Positions 8,863 to 15,968 of a DNA stretch of 64,000 nucleotides are shown piece by piece. The DNA comes from Nonomuraea rhodomycinica (GTDB lineage Bacteria; Actinomycetota; Actinomycetes; Streptosporangiales; Streptosporangiaceae). Each line of letters starts with the position of its first letter. Position 1 is the stretch's first letter. The position numbers were made by a program, and so were the translations under genes. The notes under the pieces are model-generated. The model did no database searches and was not told the origin of the DNA. It saw only the letters and a list, made by a program, of their open reading frames with translations. The DNA lies in NCBI RefSeq assembly GCF_013363995.1, contig NZ_JABWGO010000006.1, positions 1-64,000 on the forward strand. Direction: 5' to 3'.

Positions 8863-9533
8863 CGCTCGACGACCTGGCGGCCCGGGCGCGCGCGCTGGTC
8901 ACCGGCGGGCACCGGGCGCTGCTCGGTATCACCGGCGGGCCAGGGGCGGGCAAGTCGACGCTCGCCGAGCACCTGCTGCGCGTCCTGCGGGAGGCGCCGC
9001 CGCCCGGGCGGACGGCCGAGTGGGTGGCGCACGTGCCGATGGACGGCTTCCACCTGGCCGACGTGGAGCTCGACCGGCTCGGGCGGCGCGAGCGCAAGGG
9101 CGCTCCCGACACGTTCGACGCGGCCGGGTACGCGGCGCTGCTGCGCCGGCTGCGCGAGGACGAGGAGGACGTCGTGTACGCGCCCTCGTTCGAGCGCGTC
9201 CTGGAGCAGCCGATCGCGGGCAGCATCCCGGTGCCCCGGGCCGCCCGGCTCGTCATCACCGAGGGCAACTACCTGCTGCTCGACGAGGGCGACTGGGCGC
9301 GCGTGCGGCCCTGCCTGGACGAGGTGTGGTACTGCGCGCTCGACTCGGTGGAGCGGGTGCGCCGGCTCGTCTCCCGGCACACGCGCTTCGGCAAGGAGCC
9401 GGAGGCGGCCGTGGCCTGGGTGATGGGGACCGACCAGCGCAACGCCGATCTGATCGCCACCACCCAGGGCCGGGCGGACCTCGTCGTGCCCGACCGCCTC
9501 CTGCGCTCGCTGGGCGACGACCCCGACGCCTGA
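8859..9533 (+). CDS. P-loop sugar/nucleoside kinase, FrcK-like
   Basis: A 224-residue kinase of the uridine-kinase/pantothenate-kinase P-loop group. It has GGPGAGKST (26-34), the conserved MDGFHLADVELDRLG block, a YAPSFERVLE segment and ITEGNYLLLDEG, which are typical of YggC/FrcK-type proteins. The ATG at 8859 overlaps the epimerase stop by 4 nt; a longer upstream start exists but would run inside the epimerase gene. As last gene of the operon it probably phosphorylates the epimerised sugar. The six-base gap to the convergent helicase gene leaves little room for a terminator. Confidence 0.8.
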   Translation: MTLDDLAARARALVTGGHRALLGITGGPGAGKSTLAEHLLRVLREAPPPGRTAEWVAHVPMDGFHLADVELDRLGRRERKGAPDTFDAAGYAALLRRLREDEEDVVYAPSFERVLEQPIAGSIPVPRAARLVITEGNYLLLDEGDWARVRPCLDEVWYCALDSVERVRRLVSRHTRFGKEPEAAVAWVMGTDQRNADLIATTQGRADLVVPDRLLRSLGDDPDA

Positions 9534-9539
9534 GCGCGG

Positions 9540-11552
9540 TCAGGCCGTGAGCTGGGCCGGCAGCGGCTTGCGGTGGACGACCGTGAGCGTGGTGACGGCC
9601 CGGGTGAGCACCACGTAGAGCCGCGCCAGCCCCCGGGGCTCCGCCTCCACGATGTCGGCCGGCTCCACCACGACCACGTGGTCGTACTCCAGACCCTTGG
9701 CCAGCGTCGCCGGCACCACGAGCAGCCGGTGCTCCTCGGCCGAGTCGGGCGAGAGGACGGCGTGGGCGAGACCGGCCCCGGCCAGCGTCCCGGCCACTTC
9801 GGGCACCAGGGCGTCCGGCGCGATGACGCCGATGGACCCCTCGCGGCCGAGCGCGTCCTGCACGGCGGCCAGGACCTCGCCGCCCTCCCGCACGGCCAGC
9901 GAGCCCGCGCCGGGACGCAGCGAGCGGGGCGCGGCCAGGCCCGGCGCGATGGACGGCAGCAGGCGGGCGGCGTAGTCGAGGACCTCGCGCGGCACGCGGA
10001 AGCCCAGCGTCAGCTCCGTGACCTCGCCCTCCTGCCCGAGGTGCGCGAGCACGGCCTCCCACGTGGTCGCCGACCACGGCGTGGTGCCCTGGGCGAGGTC
10101 GCCGAGCACGGTGGCCGAGCCGTTGCGGCAGCGCCGGCCGAGCGCGCGAAGCTGCATCTCCGACAGGTCCTGCGCCTCGTCCACGACCAGGTGGCCGAGC
10201 GAGGGCGTGCGCTCCATGAGGTCGGCCAGCTCGTCGAGCAGCGCCGCGTCGGCCGCCGACCACTTCGCCGACTTCCAGCTCCGGTACGGCTTCGCCCAGA
10301 GCAGCCGCTCCTGCTCCTCGGGCGTCAGGTCGCTCTTGGCGGCGCGGGCCAGGAACTCCGGCTCGGACAGCAGCCGGAAGAGCACCTGCTCGGGCGTGAG
10401 CTTGGGCCAGACCGCGTCGACGAGCTGCCGTACCGGCTTGGAGCGGGCCACGGCGTCCTGCACCCGGTCGTCGGGCGACTCGCCGCGCTGCTCCATGCGG
10501 ACCAGCACCTGGTGGGCCAGCCGCTGCGCCAGCGCGGCGCGGCCGGGGGCGTAGCGGGTCGTGCCGCGCAGGGACGCGACGATCTCGCGGACCTCGTGGT
10601 CGGCCACCCGGTAGCGGTAGGCGCCCTTGGTGAAGACGACGCCCTCCTCCGGCTTGACGACGTGCAGCCACAGGGCGCGGTCGAGGACCTTCGCCATGCG
10701 GGCGTCGCCCTTGACGGCGGCCACCTGGGGGTCCTCGGGCGCGGCGTGCTCGCCGAGCAGCCCGGCGACCGTCGTCTGGTCGACCTTGACCTCGCCGAGC
10801 GCGGGCAGCACGGAGGAGATGTAGGACAGGAACGCGCGGTTGGGCCCGACGATCATCACGCCGGAGCGGGCCAGCCGCTCGCGGTGGGTGAACAGCAGGT
10901 AGGCGGCCCGGTGCAGGCCCACGGCCGTCTTGCCGGTGCCGGGCGCCCCCTGCACGCACACGGTCTGGGCCAGCGTGGAGCGGACGATCTCGTCCTGGTC
11001 GGGCTGGATCGTGGCGACGATGTCGCGCATGGGGCCGGTGCGGGGCCGTTCGATCTCCTCGGTGAGGATCCGGGAGGGACCGATCTGGCCGCCCTCGGCC
11101 AGCGGCTCGTCCTCGTACGCGGTGAGCGCGCCGCCGTGGTAGCCGAAGCGGCGCCGCCGTACGACGCCCATGGGTTCGGCGGGGCTGGCCTGGTAGAAGG
11201 CGCGGGACACCGGCGCGCGCCAGTCGATGACGAGGGGGCGGCTGGTGCCGTCGTGGACGTGGCGGCGGCCGACGTAGATCGTGGAGGGCAGGTCGTCGCC
11301 GCCGGTGCGGTCGAGGCGGCCGAAGAACAGGGGCGTGTCGGGGTGGTCGGCCAGGGCGGCCACGCGCTGGTCGAGCAGGCCCTGGAGGATCTGCTGGGAC
11401 ACCCAGTCGCCGGCGGCGTCGGCCGAGAGGGACTGGGCGTGGACGCGCATCGCGCGCAGCGCCTCGCGGGACTGGGCCAGATGGGCCTGCTCGGCGGCGA
11501 GCACGTCGGCGGGGGCGTCGGGTATGTCGGGGGCCAGCTTGTGTGCGGGCAT
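9540..11552 (-). CDS. HelD-like superfamily 1 helicase (RNA polymerase recycling type)
   Basis: A 670-residue UvrD/HelD-class ATPase. A coiled N-terminal arm (EQAHLAQSREALRAMR) is followed by the HelD-typical FFGRLD and VIDWRAPVSRAFY blocks. Next come a Q-motif IQPDQDEIVR (182-191), Walker A GAPGTGKT (202-209), the DEAQDLS box (about 457-464) and a C-terminal LAKGLEYDHVVVVEP motif. HelD proteins free stalled RNA polymerase, and some actinobacterial ones give rifamycin tolerance; no rifamycin-associated palindrome is apparent upstream. The start at 11552 is chosen because GGGAGG lies nine bases before it; a more upstream ATG would add a His-rich leader without a clear ribosome site. Confidence 0.88.
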   Translation of the reverse strand: MPAHKLAPDIPDAPADVLAAEQAHLAQSREALRAMRVHAQSLSADAAGDWVSQQILQGLLDQRVAALADHPDTPLFFGRLDRTGGDDLPSTIYVGRRHVHDGTSRPLVIDWRAPVSRAFYQASPAEPMGVVRRRRFGYHGGALTAYEDEPLAEGGQIGPSRILTEEIERPRTGPMRDIVATIQPDQDEIVRSTLAQTVCVQGAPGTGKTAVGLHRAAYLLFTHRERLARSGVMIVGPNRAFLSYISSVLPALGEVKVDQTTVAGLLGEHAAPEDPQVAAVKGDARMAKVLDRALWLHVVKPEEGVVFTKGAYRYRVADHEVREIVASLRGTTRYAPGRAALAQRLAHQVLVRMEQRGESPDDRVQDAVARSKPVRQLVDAVWPKLTPEQVLFRLLSEPEFLARAAKSDLTPEEQERLLWAKPYRSWKSAKWSAADAALLDELADLMERTPSLGHLVVDEAQDLSEMQLRALGRRCRNGSATVLGDLAQGTTPWSATTWEAVLAHLGQEGEVTELTLGFRVPREVLDYAARLLPSIAPGLAAPRSLRPGAGSLAVREGGEVLAAVQDALGREGSIGVIAPDALVPEVAGTLAGAGLAHAVLSPDSAEEHRLLVVPATLAKGLEYDHVVVVEPADIVEAEPRGLARLYVVLTRAVTTLTVVHRKPLPAQLTA

Positions 11553-11628
11553 GCGAAAGCGCCTCCCTGAGGAGTGTCGGCGGAGGTGGTGGTGGTGCAA
11601 GGTAGCGAGCCGGACAGTTTAGTGGGAG

Positions 11629-11660
11629 CCCCGGGATGCTTCCAATGGATTTACCCGGGG
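11629..11660. promoter_or_regulatory. CCCCGGG inverted repeat between divergent genes
   Basis: CCCCGGG (11629-11635) and CCCGGGG (11654-11660) flank a relatively AT-rich 18-nt centre in the gap between helD-like and the small membrane gene. It could be an operator or a hairpin; no regulator is known. Confidence 0.35.
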
Positions 11661-11672
11661 TAGGCACAGGGC

Positions 11673-12005
11673 GTGGGACGCGTACGGCTTCGCTTCTCGC
11701 CCATCATCCCGACCATCGCGAGCTTCCTGCTGGCCGCGTTGTGGGGGCTGTCGGTGTTCGCCGGCTGGGGCGTGGAGGCGTTCTGCCCGGGAGGCGGGCC
11801 GGAGAACTGCCCGCAGCGGCTCGGCATGGTCTCCACGGTGTCGGGCCTGTTCGCGGTCCTGGCGGCGTGCTCCACGGCGGGGGCGTGGCTGGTGCCGACG
11901 GCCAGGCGTGACGCGCGCGCGTTCGGCTGGCTCATGGGGGTGGGTGTGGCGGCCTGGATCACCGCCGAGGGGGTGCTGTTCCTCGGCGGCATGTTGGCCA
12001 GGTAA
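11673..12005 (+). CDS. Small integral membrane protein
   Basis: A 110-residue protein with three clear hydrophobic spans (about 8-30, 52-75 and 85-106) and short charged ends; two Cys (FCPGGGPENC) lie in the first external loop and might pair. The GTG at 11673 has only a weak purine stretch upstream. I do not recognise the family. It is divergent from the HelD-like gene and is followed by about 220 bp without a convincing gene. Confidence 0.7.
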   Translation: MGRVRLRFSPIIPTIASFLLAALWGLSVFAGWGVEAFCPGGGPENCPQRLGMVSTVSGLFAVLAACSTAGAWLVPTARRDARAFGWLMGVGVAAWITAEGVLFLGGMLAR

Positions 12006-12208
12006 CAAACCTGGAAGATGCCTGGCAAAACCAAGAAATTCGGGCATATCAGGTGGGATTGCTCGATCATGGGGGTATGTCGCCAGCGGTTCAGTTACGG
12101 CGGCGGATTGCACGCAGAGGGGGGTGGTTCGATTGTCGACGGCCCGCGGAGTCTCGTGGACGTGACGAACGCCGGTGCCCGGCCGCGCCGCGGCCGGGTC
12201 ATCAGCGG

Positions 12209-12230
12209 CTGAGCCGCGGTCGAGGCTCAG
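12209..12230. terminator. Short hairpin at the end of the XPB gene
   Basis: CTGAGCC (12209-12215) pairs with GGCTCAG (12224-12230) around an 8-nt loop and includes the XPB stop codon. It is weak for a terminator but is the only candidate between these genes. Confidence 0.35.
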
Positions 12231-13879
12231 ACCCCGCCGAGCACGTCGTCGGCGTCGATGATCTGGTACGCGTACCCCTGCTCGGCCAGGAACCGCTGGC
12301 GGTGCGCCGCGAACTCCTGGTCGACCGTGTCCCGGCTGACCACCGTGTAGAAGCGCGCCCCGCCGCCGTCGGCCTTGGGCCGCAGCACCCGGCCGAGCCG
12401 CTGCGCCTCCTCCTGGCGTGAGCCGAACGTGCCCGACACCTGGATCGCCACCGCGGCCTCCGGCAGGTCGATCGAGAAGTTGGCGACCTTGGACACCACC
12501 AGCACCTGGATCTCCTTGTCGCGGAACGCCTGGTAGAGGCGCTCGCGCTCCTTGATGCGGGTCTCGCCCTTGATGACCGGCGCGTTGAGGTGCTCGCCGA
12601 GCTCGTCGAGCTGGTCGATGTACTGGCCGATGACCAGCACCTGCTCGCCCAGGTGGCGGCGGACCAGCGCCTCGGTGACCCGCGTCTTCGACGGCGTCGT
12701 GGCGCAGAAGCGGTAGCGCTCCTCCGAGTCGGCCATCGCGTACGCGAGCCGCTCCTCGTCGGTGAGCGTCACCCGCACCTCGACGCAGTCGGCCGGCGCG
12801 ATCCAGCCCTGGTTCTCCATCTCCTTCCACGGCGCGTCGTAGCGCTTGGGGCCGATGAGGGAGAAGACGTCGCCCTCGCGGCCGTCCTCGCGGACGAGCG
12901 TCGCGGTCAGCCCGATGCGGCGGCGGGCCTGCAGGTCGGCCGTCATCCGGAAGATCGGCGCGGGCAGCAGGTGCACCTCGTCGTAGACGATCAGGCCCCA
13001 GTCGCGGGCGTCGAACAGCTCCAGGTGGCTGTAGACGCCCTTCCGGCGGGTCGTCATCACCTGGTAGGTGGCGATGGTGACCGGGCGGATCTCCTTCTTC
13101 GAGCCGGAGTACTCGCCGATCTCGTCCTCGGTGAGCGAGGTCCGCTTGATCAGCTCCTGCTTCCACTGGTGGGCGCTGACCGTGTTGGTGACCAGGATCA
13201 GCGTGGTGGCGCGGGCGTGGGCCATCGCCGCCGCGCCGACGATCGTCTTGCCGGCGCCGCAGGGCAGCACGACGACGCCGGAGCCGCCGTGCCAGAACGC
13301 GTCGGCGGCCTCCCGCTGGTAGGGCCGCAAACTCCAGCCGTCCTGGGCCAGCTCGATCGGGTGGTGCTCGCCGTCCACGTAGCCGGCCAGGTCCTCGGCC
13401 GGCCAGCCGAGCTTGAGCAGCGCCTGCTTGACGTTGCCGCGGTCGCTCGGGTGGACGATCACCGAGTCGGGGCCGAGACGCTCGCCCAGCATCGGCTGGA
13501 TCTTCTTGGAGCGCAGCACCTCCTCCAGCACGGCCCGGTCGCTGGAGGTGAGGATCAGGCCGTGGACCGGGTCCTTCTCCAGGCGCAGCCGGCCGTACCT
13601 GGCCATGGTCTCGGCGACGTCGACCAGCAGCGCGTGGGGGACGGGGTAGCGGCTGTAGCTGATGAGGGCGTCCACGACCTGCTCGGCGTCGTGGCCCGCG
13701 GCGCGGGCGTTCCACAGCGCGAGCGGCGTGACGCGGTAGGTGTGGACGTGCTCGGGAGCGCGCTCCAGCTCGGCGAACGGCGCGATGGCCTTACGGCACT
13801 CGTCGGCCTTGTCGTGGTCGACTTCGAGCAGCAGCGTCTTGTCCGACTGGACGATGAGCGGGCCGTCGTTCACGGACAT
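12227..13879 (-). CDS. XPB-type DNA repair helicase
   Basis: A 550-residue superfamily 2 helicase that closely follows the mycobacterial XPB pattern, starting DGPLIVQSDKTLLLEVDHD. Seen are the N-terminal damage-recognition region, Walker A PCGAGKT (near 208), the DEVH box (near 298), the XPB-specific RED motif in ATLVREDGREGD, and motif VI QRLGRVLRPK. XPB unwinds DNA with 3'-5' polarity; its role in bacterial repair is less clear than in eukaryotes. The ATG at 13879 sits four bases after GGAGG, and a GTG two codons later has better spacing, so the exact start is uncertain. A large XPB-associated protein is encoded 2 kb away on the same strand. Confidence 0.95.
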   Translation of the reverse strand: MSVNDGPLIVQSDKTLLLEVDHDKADECRKAIAPFAELERAPEHVHTYRVTPLALWNARAAGHDAEQVVDALISYSRYPVPHALLVDVAETMARYGRLRLEKDPVHGLILTSSDRAVLEEVLRSKKIQPMLGERLGPDSVIVHPSDRGNVKQALLKLGWPAEDLAGYVDGEHHPIELAQDGWSLRPYQREAADAFWHGGSGVVVLPCGAGKTIVGAAAMAHARATTLILVTNTVSAHQWKQELIKRTSLTEDEIGEYSGSKKEIRPVTIATYQVMTTRRKGVYSHLELFDARDWGLIVYDEVHLLPAPIFRMTADLQARRRIGLTATLVREDGREGDVFSLIGPKRYDAPWKEMENQGWIAPADCVEVRVTLTDEERLAYAMADSEERYRFCATTPSKTRVTEALVRRHLGEQVLVIGQYIDQLDELGEHLNAPVIKGETRIKERERLYQAFRDKEIQVLVVSKVANFSIDLPEAAVAIQVSGTFGSRQEEAQRLGRVLRPKADGGGARFYTVVSRDTVDQEFAAHRQRFLAEQGYAYQIIDADDVLGGV

Positions 13880-13952
13880 CCTTCCTCCGGGGTGACCCTT
13901 ATCCAACACATCCGGAGCCGGGAACAGTCCCCGAACGGGGAAAACGCCTCGC

Positions 13953-14324
13953 TCAGTCGTCCAGGTAGCCGTTGAGGCCGAGGTAGAGGAAGACGCCGAC
14001 CGTGAGCGCGAGGCCGAGCCCGTACAGGACCCAGCTCCAGGTGAGCAGGTCGCGCCTGGTCTTCGGCGGGGTCTCGGCGCGCAGGGCGAGCCCGGCCAGG
14101 ATCGAGCCCGGGATGGCGAGGACGTTGCAGCAGCCGACGATCGCGAGGAGGTTCAGGACGAGCGCGACGAGCGCGGCGGCGTTCACGCCGTCGCGCCGGG
14201 GCGGGGGAGGGCCGTAGGGAGGTCCGTAGCCGTAGCCGTAGCCCTGGCCCGGCGGGGGCCGCTCGCCGTACGGGGCTCCGTACGGCTCGTAGGGGTAGTC
14301 GCCGCCCGGGTCCGCGTGACTCAT
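13953..14324 (-). CDS. Pro/Tyr/Gly-rich two-span membrane protein (DUF4190-like)
   Basis: A 123-residue protein. Residues 1-45 are a low-complexity tail rich in Pro, Gly and Tyr, with repeated PYG and YGYG. The rest holds two transmembrane helices (about 52-75 and 92-116) around a short RAETPPKTRRD loop. This matches the layout of DUF4190-type actinobacterial membrane proteins of unknown function. The ATG at 14324 has a strong AGGAGG seven bases upstream. It may share a transcript with the XPB gene 73 bp downstream. Confidence 0.8.
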   Translation of the reverse strand: MSHADPGGDYPYEPYGAPYGERPPPGQGYGYGYGPPYGPPPPRRDGVNAAALVALVLNLLAIVGCCNVLAIPGSILAGLALRAETPPKTRRDLLTWSWVLYGLGLALTVGVFLYLGLNGYLDD

Positions 14325-14379
14325 GCTCACCTCCTGAAGGTCAACACTTATCACGACATGTCGGTCGAGCCGGGTGCGA

Positions 14380-15858
14380 TCAGCGGAGGCGGGCGCGCAG
14401 GGCCTTGCGGTCGAGCTTGAGCACACTCGTCACCGGGATCGCGTCCACGAACACCACCTCGCGCGGGTACTTCACCCGTCCGACGCGCTCCCGAGCCCAC
14501 GCGATCAGCTCGTCGGCGGTCACCGTGCGGTCCGGCATGAGCTGCACGAACGCCACGACCTCCTCGCCCAGGCGGGGGTCGGGCCGGCCCACCACGCCGG
14601 ACATGACCACGTCGGGGTGCTCGTTCAGCGCGTCCTCCACGTCGCGCGGGAAGACGTTGAAGCCGCCCCGGATGATCAGGTCCTTCTTCCGGTCCACGAC
14701 GTAGAGATAACCGTCGTCGTCCACGCAGCCGATGTCGCCCGTGCGCAGCTCGCCGTCCACCAGCGCCGTGCCGCCCGGGTCGGACTCGTGGTCACCCCAG
14801 TAGCCCAGCATCAGCGACTCGCCGCGCACGCAGATCTCCCCCACGTCGCCGCACTCCGCCTCCTCGCCGGAGGACTCGCGGATCGTGACCCGGTAGCCGG
14901 CCAGCGGCAGGCCCACGCTGCCCACCCGGCGCCGGCCCGGCGGGTTGAACGTGGTGACCGCGCTGGTCTCGGTCAGCCCGTAGCCCTCCAGGATCTGCGT
15001 GCCGGGCATCCGGCGCTCGAACTCCTCCAGCGCGTCCCGGCCCAGCGGCGCCGCCCCGCAGGTGAGGAACGCGAGGTCGGGCAGCGGGTGCTCCTCCAGC
15101 GGCTCGGCGAGCAGCATGTGCAGCATCGCCGGCACGATCGTGCCGTAGCGGACGCGCTGCTCCGCCGCCAGCGACAGGAACGCCTTGGGGTCGAACCAGC
15201 GCATCAGCACCGCCTGCTGCGGCGTCGTCGCGTGCATCCCGGCCACGGTGACGATCAGCCCGTACGCGTGGGAGAGCGGCACCGGCACGATGGCCCGGTC
15301 CAGCCCCTCCTGGTGGGACAGCTCGAAGGCGTCCTTGCCCACCTGCCACAGCCCGCGGTGGCTGAGCATGACGCCCTTGGCCGTGCCGGTGGTGCCGCCG
15401 GTGTACATGAGCGCGGCCAGGTCGCCGGGGTCGCGCGGCACCGGGCCGTGCTCGTCGGCCCGTTCCAGCTCGGCGGTGTCGACGAACACGCGGATCCCCG
15501 CCCCGGCCTCCTCCACGACCGGCAGCAGCTCGGGCGAGGTCACGATGGCCGAGGCGCCGCTGTCGGCCAGGATGTGCCGCAGCTCGGCGGCGCCCACGAG
15601 GAACACCACGGGCGTCACGACCGCGCCCGCCGCCCACAGCGCCTGGTAGACGACACCCACGTCGGGCGAGTTGGCCATCATCACCGCGACCCGGTCGCCC
15701 GGCCGGACGCCCGCCTCGACGAGCCCGCCGCACACCCGGCGGGCGCGCTCGGCCAGCGCGTGACCGCGGTGCCAGACGCCGTCGTAGAACACCGCGTCGT
15801 GGTCGTCGAACCGCTCCCACGCCTCCTCGGCCAGCCTGCCCAGCGTCAGCTCTCCCAC
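14380..15858 (-). CDS. AMP-forming acyl-CoA synthetase (long-chain fatty acid type)
   Basis: A 492-residue ANL-superfamily ligase that would activate a carboxylic acid to its acyl-CoA. The AMP-binding loop YTGGTTGTAKGVMLSH, the GYGLTETSAV motif, the LRTGDIG core and the hinge VDRKKDLIIRGGFNVFP are all present. Near the C-terminus the catalytic lysine is kept in IPVTSVLKLDRKALR, but the Gly that normally precedes it is Leu. The start is a GTG. The chain length of its substrate cannot be read. It lies just downstream of the large XPB-associated gene on the same strand, without an obvious functional tie. Confidence 0.92.
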   Translation of the reverse strand: MGELTLGRLAEEAWERFDDHDAVFYDGVWHRGHALAERARRVCGGLVEAGVRPGDRVAVMMANSPDVGVVYQALWAAGAVVTPVVFLVGAAELRHILADSGASAIVTSPELLPVVEEAGAGIRVFVDTAELERADEHGPVPRDPGDLAALMYTGGTTGTAKGVMLSHRGLWQVGKDAFELSHQEGLDRAIVPVPLSHAYGLIVTVAGMHATTPQQAVLMRWFDPKAFLSLAAEQRVRYGTIVPAMLHMLLAEPLEEHPLPDLAFLTCGAAPLGRDALEEFERRMPGTQILEGYGLTETSAVTTFNPPGRRRVGSVGLPLAGYRVTIRESSGEEAECGDVGEICVRGESLMLGYWGDHESDPGGTALVDGELRTGDIGCVDDDGYLYVVDRKKDLIIRGGFNVFPRDVEDALNEHPDVVMSGVVGRPDPRLGEEVVAFVQLMPDRTVTADELIAWARERVGRVKYPREVVFVDAIPVTSVLKLDRKALRARLR

Positions 15859-15898
15859 GGGTCCAACCTCGCGCGATCATGACCCGCCGTCAAGGGTT

Positions 15899-15968
15899 GT
15901 CAGGACAGCCGGGCCACTCCGGTGATCCGCCGCCGGGGTCGTCAGGACAGCCCGGCCACTCCGGTGAT
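15899..15968. repeat. Direct repeat duplicating the 3' end of the next gene
   Basis: A 28-bp sequence beginning GTCAGGACAGCC at 15899 recurs at 15941 with one mismatch; the second copy contains the last codons and stop of the gene ending at 15942. The first copy is therefore a duplicated gene tail, 42 bp away. Confidence 0.85.

Noticed and set aside
11553..11600. N-terminal His-rich extension of the HelD-like protein
   Set aside because: The upstream start has no ribosome site, while GGGAGG stands nine bases before the ATG at 11552.
12018..12212. Open frame of 64 codons between the small membrane gene and XPB
   Set aside because: Third-position GC is only about 60 percent in the first half, there is no ribosome site, and the peptide has no recognisable pattern; only the last 25 codons look coding-like.
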